Shown piece by piece: positions 1 to 12,435 of a stretch of DNA of 64,000 nt (position 1 is the stretch's first letter; the number at the start of each line of letters is the position of its first letter). Location: NCBI RefSeq assembly GCF_964019385.1, contig NC_088655.1:22711627-22775626 (forward strand), given 5' to 3'. A model generated the notes under the pieces. That model did no database searches, had not been told where the DNA came from, and worked only from the letters and a program-made list of their open reading frames with translations. Source of the DNA: Sycon ciliatum (Eukaryota; Porifera; Calcarea; Leucosolenida; Sycettidae). A program made the position numbers and the translations under genes.

Positions 1-535
1 CGGCGCCGCCTTCAACTCACTCCTCAATGTCTGCACCCGGAGGTGCCAGATTAGTGAAGGTCTTCGGCTGAGGCTCTACAACGCCCACGTCATCCCAGTC
101 ATTACCTACAATTGCGGTACTTGGAGCCTACCGATGTCGGGGCTCGCGCGAATGGATTCGTTCCACAGGACCCAGCTATGGAGCATCATCGACATGCGGT
201 ACCCTAAACGAATTAGCAATGACACTCTGTACAAGCGTTGCGGAGCTGTCCCCATCAGCGAGATGATCACAAGGCAGCGCTACAGTCTCGCTGGCCATAT
301 CTTTAGTTTGGCCCCAACTGCTCCTCCACAGTTGGCAGTGGATATGTACCTTCGCTTGGCCACCGACGAGGGCACTTAACGCTTCAGGGGTCGACCTCGG
401 AAGACTTTGGTAACGGTCTTGCAGACGAAACTGTCATCATGGCAAGGACTTACCCTCCACCAGCCGCTAGATGCTGACGCAGTCCGCACAATGGCAGCGG
501 ACCGACAGGCATGGCGTGGAGCCCGCCCCACCTAA
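1..535 (+). pseudogene. LINE reverse transcriptase, C-terminal remnant
   Basis: The + strand reads as the C-terminal part of a non-LTR retrotransposon polymerase: a YNAHVIPVITYNCGTW-like thumb segment, a run of basic residues, SLAGHIFSL at the place of the usual WLGHVLR motif, then FRGRPRKT and a final DRQAWR. An in-frame TAA at 377-379 breaks it; the same frame continues to a second TAA at 533-535. The catalytic YADD region lies outside the window or is lost. The layout resembles the tail of the LINE at 57456-61706, but the two are clearly diverged. A (TAA)n run at 762-784 may be its 3' tail. It is a dead 5'-truncated copy; the clade is not determined. Confidence 0.8.
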
Positions 536-1067
536 CAGGACTGATTCTCGTGATCCACGTGATTCCGCCAGACATGTTGTATGCATATTCTATTTTATTT
601 TATATTTTGGATGAAGTTTTCCATTAGTCCTATTGGTATTGTTGCTAACGGCTTTTGTTAACGTCACTTCTGTCATTTCATTGTATCGTATTACTCTTCA
701 GACATCAATCCTGAATGGCATAAGCGAAAGTGGCACCCCGCCACCTACGCGGACATGCGTTTAATAATAATAATAATAATAATACCGGAATTGTCCTCGC
801 TGTGGTGATGGTGATGTGAATGCAGAGTTTGAATCGACCAAGAGCGCATTGTGGTGGTGTGGTGTATTGGGTTCCAAAAAGATGACCTGCTCATGTCATT
901 ATGGCTATCAATAGGATTGGTTGTTCTGCCATTCCAACACACACAAGTTTAACAATTTAAAGTACAATTATGGCTACTCAGAACAGTTTCTTGTGACTTT
1001 CATCAGTGGTTACCGTCACTCAAGAAATTATACAAAAAGTAAGAACATTATTATTGATATGAGAAGA

Positions 1068-1247
1068 TTGATAAATATGGTGGTAAAGACACACCCCGGC
1101 CACATGGCGGTAAACACACGCCTGCCCACACACGCTCTCTAGGCTGCAAAGTTCTAGCACAGAGCTCTCCTTCTCACCACCACCACCATCAGTTCGCGCC
1201 TGGCGCCTGGTCGATGCATGGTTGGCGGTATCCGGCATAGCAGGCTG
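1068..1247 (-). repeat. Dispersed repeat D, copy 1
   Basis: The reverse complement closely matches 19905-20094, including a run of GGT/GTG triplets and the block GAGAAGGAGAGCTC. The second copy starts about 50 bp after a hammerhead ribozyme, so the repeat may be part of a larger ribozyme-bearing retroelement. No hammerhead is seen next to this copy. Confidence 0.75.
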
Positions 1248-1395
1248 AGATATGAGAAGAGTTACAAATAATACAAGTACCAACATGTAGGTGGAAGCAA
1301 TAACTATGCAAGTGATACAAGTGCCGACCAAAAGATAGTGTACTATTACTGTAACAACACTCACACACTCACACAACGCTCGCACCTTTCCTGTG

Positions 1396-1434
1396 ATGTT
1401 TTGTTGGTCCCTTTTGTTTTTGGTTTGTACCTTG
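1396..1434 (+). CDS. Possible signal-peptide exon of the adhesion GPCR
   Basis: ATG at 1396 opens a very hydrophobic stretch (MFCWSLLFLVCTL) followed by GTGTGA, a possible donor, just before an in-frame stop. This looks like a signal peptide, which the receptor must have. However, the exon would end in phase 0, while the first confident exon (1966) needs phase 1, so another small exon or a different boundary would be required. Only a candidate. Confidence 0.2.
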
Positions 1435-1965
1435 GTGTGACTACTAGTAGCATTGTATTATACTGCAATACATGATTATCACACTTGGTTTGTCCTCACT
1501 TGCATTTTTGTTATTGTCACCCATCCTGTTTCCTCACTATTGGTGTACTCATAATTCGTATCATTGGTATCACTTGCACTGTTCTTCTATGTAACAAACA
1601 GTTAGGTATTCTGGTGTTTTCGGATTTTGCCGAATTTCTTGATTATTTAAACGAAATCCACTGATGAGAATCACAAGAACACGTTCTGGATAGATAGAAT
1701 ATGATCTTTTTGAAAGTGTTTGCGTTGAAATGAAGGAACAACTAATCCTGTTGATAGCCATTATTAATTGTTGCCCCTACTCCGTTTATCCGTTTAGGGT
1801 CGTTTTATAAAGATAATAAATTGCCCACATAGAGCTGTGCTTTGTATAAAATGTAGATGACATACCACTTTGAGCGCTGACAACGTCCCATATACATGTA
1901 AGCTTGAATATGTACCTGACTCGTTAACAATTATTTTAATGTTCGTTTGTGTTAAACCATCCCAG

Positions 1966-4609
1966 ATAACCGTTTGCCACCGAGAGCTGTTGCTTTGTAC
2001 CAACATGTAATTGGCGTACAACACCGAGCGCTGACACTAGCTGTGAAACTGCTCAATCCTGGAATACCTGCCGTCGAATTAACGGGAATAACGTGGAGCA
2101 AGGTGAGGTTTGTTTCTTGTTTGTTTATTTGGTTGGTTGCCTTGTGACCAGATACACAGGCATGTATGCCTTCTCGTCTAACCAAATGGATAGGTGTTGA
2201 TGGCAGAGGCTGTTCGGATAATGAACAGGACGTTTTAGATAGTTCTGAATAGTTTCACTCATGGCATTATCGCCTCCTTCTTACTTATATTTCGCTGCTT
2301 GTAAACAGAACTTGGGAAATCCGAATATGGCTCATCTCATGTAACTGCCTCACTGCACCAGATATCTGAGCACAGTCCTAGGTCCCTATGTTTTGCTTGT
2401 GCGCTGGAATGTGTGGTCATGGATATGAGGCCTTTACATGTGACTCGTACTTTTCTGTGAGTGGTTGGTGATGAGCATTACATTGTTCTTCCTTGTGTTT
2501 CAGGTTGGCCAAACATCATGGTTAGCCGCTAACAAAAGGTACCTTTCCTCAGATTACCTCAATCTGACCATACCGGCCGTGATCTACCGGGTTGCAGGAC
2601 AATACTTTGTGGAACTTGGCAACTCGGCTGGAAAAGTGAAAGTCAACTTCACCGTTCAGTATCAAGGTAAACACATGCAAATCCAATTTTGTTTATGTGG
2701 TCGGCATCTTTATAATGCTAGTCTGCTGCACCTTGAGCGTATTGTCATGCGTCCGGCCAGGGTTTGTAATTGTACAAGCGGAGGATTGTCTGCTTGTCGG
2801 CATCAGGAGAAATATTGAATAACTCCTGTAGGGATTTCCACATCTTACCTAATAGTTAGAGAGCATCGATAGATATCGATGACATCGATGTACGGATGGC
2901 ATCGATGGATGGCATCCATAAGCGTATGACATCGACAAACGGAAGTCACGTGTTCGTGTCCTGGAATTGACAGGCACGTTTCTCTGACACGTTCATCGTT
3001 TGCTAATTTACTCAACTGATAAATGAAACCCTTCTGCTTCAAGTGTCATTTAAAGGACAGTATACAAAATTCACCATGATTTGTTGTAAAATATGTTTTG
3101 TGTTTCTGTCTGTCAGTAACCTTGTGCATCCAATACCAACATGTATGTTTTTAACTCCGATTTATTGGTCGAGAACACCTAATTGACTGACAAATTGACA
3201 ATTTCACCACAATATAATGCGAATTCTTCCCTATTTTCTTGCTGTAGAGCCTGCATCAGTGACACAGCCCCTGAAAGGTGTGTCAGTTAACCAAGGGGGC
3301 ACTGCGATCTTCTCATGTATCGCTCATGGCAACCCCGTGCCTATAGTAACTTTCTATCACAACACATCCCAGCTGACCTCTGCACTCTACACAATGTCAT
3401 CATATGTGGATTTGGCTACCGTGCAGAGGGGAGTCTATGCTACTATTTCCACGTTAACGCTTACAAATGTGAGCAACAATGCCAGCCAAGGAACATATTC
3501 ATGTGAGGCCAGCAACATATACTCACCAAGTGTCAAGTCGTCAGCAAGCCTGGACGTCCATGGTAAACTTGGCTTGTGTTTGTCTCCACATGTCTTTTGG
3601 TAGGGCTGTGTTCTTAGTAATAAAAAATAAATTGTTAACCCAGTTTTGGTATTCCATGAAAAACATTCTGTCTGTCTTGCACTTGCATGGACACTTAAAC
3701 ATGACATGTTGCCTTCTTCTGCATACCGTATCAAGATGCCTGTATTCATATTGGACGCAGCTTGAGAGCACAACCGCTGAACCCATAATCCTATCGTAGA
3801 GCATATCTTGGAAGGGCATCGTTCCATTTTTGAGCACCCCTGAAAAACTGTGCTTGGCTCTATTTTGTTTTTGCTTTTACAGTTCCGCCAAGACAACTGT
3901 CACCCCCCACGGATGTTGTCAGCAATCGTGGTGGGACAGTGCAGTTTGTTTGTCACATGTACGGCATAACCACTCCACGCCTCACCTGGTTACACGATGG
4001 AAAGGTATGACCAAAGCAGAGAAATCAGTTACCTTTGCCGCTCAAACAGTTCTGGCTAGAGAAATTCCACTACATGAGAGGAGCAGTGTGTGTGTGGTAC
4101 GAAGGCCGTGGAGTGCTGGGCAGTAATTTTCAGGAGATCGAATTGATCTGTCCAGGACTGTGCATCTACCTGTATGGTGTTTCATTTATGTTAAATTTAA
4201 CGCGGTAGCTAAGAATCTCGAAGAGTGTGTCCAGGAAAGCCTGTCATATGCAGAGATCATTGGTAACTATAATAATACGATAATAATTATACAGTCAGAC
4301 ATGATTGGTGTTTGGTTCAACAATTATCAGTTCAAATGTCTGCACTCTCACTCGTTTGTTGTGTGAGAACTATTCAAATGTGTGCGCCCTATGTAAACTT
4401 GCCTTGTTTATTTTCATTGAAGGATATCAAGACAAGTCAGGCCTTCCTGTCAAATAGAGTGCATCTCTCCAAGAGTGCGTCAATCTTGAACATCACCAAT
4501 GTCGAGTACATTGACCGTGGTGACTATCGCTGTTTTGCTGACAACACTAACCCCAGCAAAACCTGGGGAGGAACCGTGACAGGCACTCCAGCGACTTTGA
4601 CAGTGTACG
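1966..4609 (+). other. Adhesion GPCR exons 1-5: Ig domains 1-3 (first cassette)
   Basis: Exons 1 and 2 together make one Ig-like fold, split by a phase-0 intron right after an ITWSK strand; the second half ends in YFVELGNSAG. It lacks the usual cysteine pair. Exon 3 (315 bp) is a complete Ig with the cysteines in IFSCIAHG and GTYSCEAS. Exons 4 and 5 make a third Ig, split after the tryptophan strand (LTWLHDGK), with cysteines in FVCHMYG and DYRCFAD. Domain borders are in phase 1, the phase that allows exon shuffling. The whole block is repeated in exons 6-10. Confidence 0.88.
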
Positions 4610-7600
4610 GTAAGATTCAATCTACCCAGAGAGTTGCTACTGGGGGGTTTTGAATAACCGATCTAGCCAGATGTTCTATAACGCTCACTACTGGGCGGAT
4701 ATGAATGCACTTCAAGAAAGAAACCTTCTCCGGTTTATACTGTGCGGCGCTCACTTGCTAATCTCACTAACATAAAGTAACAGAGGGCACGGCAATGAAA
4801 GGAAATGCTCTACTACTAGTACTTCAAGTATATGCGTGCGTAAAGGCTAGGATTGAACAGCAATAGGTAGCGAAAGTGCTTGTATTTTGAAACTATGCGA
4901 CTGGCTATAGGAAATTACGATTGGGGCCTATATGGCCGAAACAGCTTGCTGTCTACAGCATCGGGCATTGCGCTGTTAGACATTCGTCTTGTTGAGCACT
5001 CTGGGTAGGCTGCTCTAGTACTGCTGAATTACGCATCGCTCGCAAAATTTACTACATATAGTTAGATGACTCTGGCGCTAAAACAATGTGTTAATGAAAA
5101 GTCTGTAGTGCCACCTTTGCAACATGGCCGTAGCTGTACTGGTGAGGCGTAATAAAAGTATGACCTAAACCGCTTGCTGTATACAACTTTGGAAAATCTC
5201 TACTATAAAATCATAAGGTAAAATCATAAGGACGGCAATAAACAGAACGAGCTGAAGCGTCATTTCAGGAAGGTTATGTTGAGATGTCACGAATAAATTC
5301 TAGAGAAAGTAAAATCTAGAGAAATGACCCTTCAACTGGTTCTGTTTATTACCATCCTTAAACTGTTGTCACATCGCCGCCTGTTCAAATATATTCATAA
5401 CGTAAGTTTATAGTAAAGAAAAAGGACCAAAAAACCACAAGTTACGCTATAATGTCCACTAACACCACCAGTTACTTGTGGTTTCGCTGTCCTTTTTTTC
5501 TTTACTATAAATATATCCTTGGCTCTCCATCCGAATTCATATTATAAGTGTGTGCCTTCTGGTGTTCCTTCTACCGCAGTTCTACCGAGTGGTGCTCCTG
5601 CCAAAGCCGTACAAGTGGGACTGAGAGGAGATCAAGTTACCTTGAAAGCGGTACTAACTCACCAAGGGCACCCACCTGTTCCTTACTCCAACATCACATG
5701 GTCCAAGGTAGGAACTAGGAAGCCTGCTTGCATCTTAGCTGTTGGACCACCATATTCACCTATAGTAGAGTATTGTTAAGAAAGTGGTGGACATCACGCA
5801 ACTGCATTGTAAATAAAAGGGAATTTTTTCAATACAAATTCTTTTATAAATGATGTCGAAAAAAAGATTGACGTTTCGGGCCTGTCACCCATCGATTCCT
5901 TATATTTTAGTATAGTATCGGATGTAGATTTGTAGGGCACATCGGAAGAAACCCAAACAGTTGATCTTTGGTTGGTCAAAGACCATGAGTGAGATACGAG
6001 AGTTCCCTGGTTCCGATTCCGCCTGAGATTGGGTTTTCCAGCCATGGTGCTACCCAGAGTCAACTGGGAACTTGTGGTCAGGATCAAGGGGTACATGGAT
6101 GAGGCCAATGGAGATTCTCGGCACTTGCGCCAGTGGTTGTGAGACTCATCTCCTCACCCACACCATTAGCCGCTGCATCTGCCACAGGATTTACCGGGTG
6201 TAAGCGGCCGTCGTAAGTTCCCTTAGGGAACGGGCACTATAATTTACTCTTTTTACTGCCCTTCCCTGCTCGATCCGAGAGGTCACTGGTTTGAGCTAAT
6301 TGCTGTCCCACATCTGCAAGAAATTCCCCATACTGAAACTCGCGATATGAGTGCCCGCCCCTTGGTAGTTTCAAGCCGCAGTGAGCTATAAACAAATGTG
6401 AAAAAAATAAAACAAGAAACCAATACAGCATGGCATACCAACAGAAGATTTAAAAATTAAGGATGATAGAGTGTATTTTTGTTGCAACCATTTTATCATT
6501 TTCAGGCTAGTTGTATAGCTGTCATGTCTATGATGACCTTCCTTGCCGTGGTTGGCTAACACTCTCTCTCTTTGTATTGGCCGGTGTTCTCACTGTGCTA
6601 TGAGATGCTGTAATAAATAAATAAAATAAATAATAAATAAATAAATGACATGGTGCACTGTGTGGTAATATCAGGGCTTTAAATTTCACAGCTTAGATTT
6701 TCTACCATGATGCACCAGTCTTTATACTTCGAAGTACAATACGTAGTAACCAGCGCACAACACAATGAGTTTGACAAAAAACCAAAAAATAGGAGTATTG
6801 AGCACAGAAGCATCGCAGCTGTGTGATGGCAACAATTGGGGCCAATAAGTAGGACTAAACCCACACCTCTTTTTCTGTTTCTCCGTTTTGCTTCAGAAAT
6901 TTGACTCCCACTGGAGTGCGCTGTCTCCGCTATACTCTCTTTCTGCTAGTGGACACTCACTGACGTTTTTCCAAATGGATCACAATGACGCAGGCGATTA
7001 CACTGTCAAATTAGGAAATCTAGCTGGTGAGATTCGCCTGGACTTCACTCTCACATATGCAGGTACGGAACATCTTGCATGCTTTTGTGCTATTACTCAT
7101 TGGAACCAAAACCATTGTTTCATTCAATAATGGAATTCTGTGGTGACGTCCAGTTTGTTGGATACCCAAATAGCACAGCAAATGCAACCAAGTTCATGTA
7201 CCCAAGTCAGAACGATGTTATTGTCATGTTCTTGTGGAGCTATAGGCTTGAAGAAGGGTCTGTGCCGAAAATTGGTGTCGAATTTATTATACAGTTCTAG
7301 GAGGTACTGTAGCCGGGAGTCCGTTGTGGGTGGTTGTGTAGAATTGTGTGAGAGTTAAAGCGGCTGCAGTGGAGTCTGCATACCCCTGAGGTAAGGTTCT
7401 TGTAGAGTGGTCCCTAAAATTTGGTCCTACAACGGGCGTTCATGGGAATCTTGCAACACTTATCCCATACGATATGACGAAGTGTGGCATATCTGGAGTG
7501 GGTGGTCTGCATGAAGGTTTCTGAAATACATTTACTGATTTCTTTATTCCTTTTACGGTAATTCAAATGTCTTCTTCAAAAACATACAATTTTTTCGATG

Positions 7601-10600
7601 TATAGAACGGCCGGAGATTGTCACACCTCCGTCTACACAGCGTGTAAATCAGGGCACTGACGTCATTCTGTATTGCGTGGCCAGTGGATTACCAACACCT
7701 AATGTCTACTGGATGTACAACAGCAGTAGTGGCCATACTCTGCAATACGTGAACGTGGAGCAGCCCAATACTGCCGTCAACCTACGCGGAAGTTTCGTAG
7801 TCAACTCCACTCTCACAATCCCATCAGTACAGAATGACGCACACCAGGGCAACTACACATGCGTGGTGGAGAACATACACAAACCAGATGCCCAGGCCAC
7901 TGCATATGTTCATATATATGGTAAGCTGACAGGAACAATATCTAATACAGCGTACGTCAGATTTGGAACCCTGTAGACTTCACTCCATTGTTGTCATAAT
8001 TTTCCCTGGACGTTTTGCAGGTTCCTTCCCTTTGGTGTCCACAAAATCCCATGGCAAATGTGCAACTTCCGGATACCTCGGAACTTGGGAACACCTCAAA
8101 AATAGCGGGTCCAAGTTACGACTGAATTTCCGGGCCAACAGTGAGCGGTGGTAACTAGTATAGCGAACACCAGGGAAATAACAACAAACATCCCCCCCCC
8201 CTGCTATCTCACCACAAGTTGCGTTCACATGAATACCACATTGAGTCGTGGCTATATCCTTGAAAGCAATGACTGTCATCTCCCAATATCTTAAATTTAG
8301 TTCCAAAAATAGGCAAATTTACCAGGCAATAATTGGAACAATTTACGGCGTCCATTTTCCAGACCAAGCACTCTTTTGGACTGCACTATTCCACTGGGCA
8401 ATTTATCATGTGAAAACAGTCTTGTGTTTGAAGCAGATAAGGAAGCTAGGTTGCTGTTTTGAAGGCAGCTGGCAGGATGCGCAGTAGATGTTTCGCTGAA
8501 AGATCCACATAGACTTCACGTCAGCCATTTTTTGGGTTTTTTTGGATAGCATTTTGTTTTTACTTGGCCATTCTCAACAGACCCTAAGGTCTTCTTACAG
8601 GGTCCACAAGAGTTTGGCTTGGTTTGTGTGATATCGTTCTTGTGGACAGTTCCTGTCGTACAACTTCTGGTGACGGCAAACCAATCAGTTTTAGCCGGCA
8701 ATACTGCTGTTCTAAAGTGCCATGTCTATGGAGTACCCACACCAACTGTGGACTGGTACAAGAGTGGATTGGTGAGTTGTTGCCCATGTTAATTTCATAA
8801 AACATATTGTACTAGCATGCCGTTAGCACTAGCTAGGTTTGACTGTTCACTAGATGGAATAGATGTCGAAGTTCTTCTTGATCTAACTCATTTCTAGATG
8901 AGGTGTACCATCGTTTTCAGCCCTAAGCCCCGATGCATTTTGTTGGGTTTTCCTTGTAGCTGCTTCAGAAAGACGATTTGGTGGGAAGAGTGTCGTTCTA
9001 CCGAGGTGATGCTATACTGACCATCTACGGCACAGAGGTGACGGATACAGACACCTATCACTGTGTAGCTAGTAACCAAGACATGTATGCTGGTGGTATA
9101 GCTACTGGGAATCCAGCAACTCTCGACGTGCACAGTAAGGCTAGGAGATATGTTTACTCAAAACAAGTTATTGCCCTATCTAAACAAGTTGTGCACCATT
9201 GCACCTGACAACGTCATGTGTGTAGGTCTCGTACAACAAAACTTCACTTTAACGTATTTTAGGCCATCTACAGTATATCGGGGCAGAAAAGGTTGTTACC
9301 GTGTCATCATGCAGGGTGTTCAAAATTGAACAGCACAGTATAATTTGGCTGTTGTATGAAACTGTTCACTGACAGGTTCCTGTTGCATACGCAGATTGAA
9401 TTGACTACGAACTCTTCATTAGGATTAACGTCGACGACGTGTGCAACGTCGTGTTTAGTGCGCGAGATGTATAGGCGAAAAGTCGGGCAAAGCGGTGAGA
9501 CACTGCAGTTTGGTATCACTTGCCATTTTACGGTCGTAGATCCCGTCCCTGAGACTATTTACAATGGATAGCCAAGTGACGGGCCCTGCCTAGAGGACTT
9601 TCATGTACACGCGCCTAATGCTCCCCGATGAAGAAATTCGTAGACGCGCGAACGCGGAACAACCAAGCTGCGGGACAATCCAAAGAGTTTTAAATGTCAA
9701 TCGCTTCGCCGTTTCCTTTTTCCACTCGCAGAGTAAATGCGCCGCTTCTGTCACCTTTTGTCTCGCCCTTACATACTCGCGTGGTATATTGGTAGTCTTA
9801 GAATTGTTTCACCAGTCACCACATCGCTTTGTTGAAAAGTGAAAGAAAAGATTCGACGATTATAATTTAAACTCGGATACTGAACCAGTAATAAATGTAA
9901 AAAAAGAGAGGAAACACATGAGGAGTTATGCAGCAACTATCCACGATTGTTACAAGATGATAAAATTAATGGTCAAAGTGCGATAATATGGCACAAAACT
10001 GACAGGCTACTGAGGCATTCAGCGACTCGAGACCTAGCTCTAACGAACTATATATATACACACGTCAAACGTCTTCCAAATGCATTAAAAGTTTATGTTA
10101 ACTGCCGTATTGCTCTTGTCTTTCTCATTGTGGACAGTGTCGCCTTTTATCAATCCTCCAATACCAGAGACATTGCTATCCTTCGAAGGATCAGCCTTGA
10201 CTGTTCCATGCATCTTTACTGGACACCCGTCGCCCACGGCTAATTGGTGTTATCAACAGGGCAGTCAGTGCACCAAGGCAGTTCCACAGTGTCCCGGTGT
10301 TGCGATCGTGGCGGTGGATGCAAACACAGTCTTGCTGACAATCGAATCCGTGCAGCTTTGCCACACCGGAAACTACATTTGCACAGTACAGAATCCAATC
10401 GGTCTCGTCACGTCACAAATTCAACTTACAGTTCAAGGCAAGTATTCGGTACATGTGTGGGATGAGAGTTTACTGTCTTCACACTGCACTCCAGGAGAAG
10501 TAAGTACAAATGCCGCTTGTTGAAATCAGATCCCCGTCCAAAACTGGAGCCATGCAACAGTTAGCACATGGTGAATTCTATAGAGTTGCACGCCAAGCAC

Positions 10601-12354
10601 ATTTATACCATTTTCAGGGCATCACAAGCCGTGCAGGTCAAGGGCTCCACAATAAGCACGTTGGTTGGATATTGAGGAGTGCAACTACACTCTTTACCTT
10701 TGGGATTCCCCTTACTTGCTAGTGTTCATGAAAAGGTATTTGGTTGGTTTTCCATTGTAGCTGTTGCGCACATTGGCTTGTCTGGAGACTACTCCGGGTC
10801 TAGTGTACACGCTATGCTCACAGCAGCTGAAGTGCGAACACTGTACGAAAACGAGGTACGTATATTATGTACACGTGTACAATGTGGTTGGTATAACTAA
10901 AACAGTGAACGTAACATGCTATTTTTCAATTATTTAAGTCATGCTTCCTAGTTCTGTGACACAGCAAGGAGTTTAAAGAAACCATGGAATGTCTCTGCGG
11001 ATAACCAAATTACAATTCCTGGATATTATGGTCACACTATCGCAAAATTCTACTTCACGTTTTGCCTCTGGAGAACCTCAACTTGGATGTGCACAGGTCT
11101 CAATACACAACTCTTGATTCTTTTTTTATTAGATCTTAATGCGCCTCTTCCGCGGCCGGAATGTCCAAATCGACTATTTCCAATACACCCTCATAAGGTA
11201 AGGTGCTCACCTTGTACCTTTGAAGCATAGTATTGCAGGTATAACCGTACTCTAGAACACATCCGCATGACGGGGAGGCTGCAGGCGTGCCGGACCGGCC
11301 CTATTTTGACCCTATTGCTCAACTGAGGTTAGCTTCGGCACTATGTTATTAATGTGTTCCCGTATCAGAAGATACGATGATCTCCGAACGCGGAAGGACC
11401 TAATGTTACGACTTATGCCCTACTAGTGCTGTCCACCAACTTATCTAGATCATAATATACAATCAACAAATGTGACAATAAGGCACTACACTGACATGGA
11501 GTATCGTTGGTTGACAGTAGGTCATAACTCGTAATATTTAGTGCTTCCTGTATCCATGATTACATTGGCTTAATATCCGAGTGCGATGATCTATCTGATT
11601 ATTGCATGGAGGTTGTAAGCATAAACCTTTTTGGCAATACCCAGCAAATTGGCTACATCGGGTCCCGATATATTCTGCATACAAAATCAAACGTCTACTT
11701 TGTATCTTGCTTGTCTGCCTGAACAGCTCAAGCGTTGTAGATATAAAATGTGACATCACTGCTCCAGCTGATTTTATTTCAGAAATCTCTGGTAACAGCT
11801 CAGCCGTCAACCTTCATGGAAACTTCACAGCTGCTCTCGAGACGACCATCGTGGGTTCACTAAACCTTGTGCCCGGATCCTTGCAAGTGTTTGCTTATGG
11901 TGAGACCCATAGTTTGGAAAATGACTGTCTAGCCAGCCACACTCACTCATTTCCTATAAGAATTGTGCAATACACCCCCACCCCCTCACTTAGATAAGTA
12001 ACGAAATGCTGCAGTATATTTACCTTGATACACACAAGCTTTGCAGCCGAAGACTATCTCGATAGCTTGAGATCAAAGAAAAGGGCAGTTATCGCTCCAC
12101 ATATACTGGCACACAGGGACATAGGCAGCAATAGCGACAACACGCAGACCGCAATGAATCACACTCAGTCATACCCAACTCACTGTGGCCTCAAAGCTTC
12201 GCCACCTTGGCCTCACCACACGCAGAATCTATACTGGAACTCGCATCTTGACAATGATATCACTAAAGCTTCCAGGAGGACGTTCCTTCTCCTGCGACCA
12301 CGCAATTCCTTTTAGAGAGCAGACGTGTTTAAAAACATGTCTGCTCTCTCGTCC

Positions 12355-12435
<81 letters not shown>

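Larger units (their letters stand above)
536..1965. other. Flank with repeats, no secure gene
   Basis: The stretch upstream of the first confident adhesion-GPCR exon holds a short (TAA)n tract near 762-784, one copy of dispersed repeat D (1068-1247) and AT-rich unique sequence. No exon was supported except a weak signal-peptide candidate at 1396. Confidence 0.5.
4610..5579. other. Intron 5 with two small inverted-repeat elements
   Basis: This 970-bp intron holds two MITE-like elements (5227-5360 and 5408-5510). The second ends only 70 bp before the next exon. Nothing coding was seen. Confidence 0.6.
5580..9134 (+). other. Adhesion GPCR exons 6-10: Ig domains 4-6 (second cassette)
   Basis: Exons 6-10 mirror exons 1-5 in order, splitting and phase. 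Exon 6 ends in NITWSK like exon 1. Exon 7 ends DYTVKLGNLAG, as exon 2 ends YFVELGNSAG. Exon 8 is 315 bp and exon 9 is 122 bp, exactly the lengths of exons 3 and 4. Exon 10 ends GGIATGNPATLDV, as exon 5 ends GGTVTGTPATLTV. The split first Ig again lacks the cysteine pair, while the other two have it (ILYCVAS and NYTCVVE; LKCHVYG and YHCVAS). A tandem duplication of a five-exon block is the simplest reading. Confidence 0.88.
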
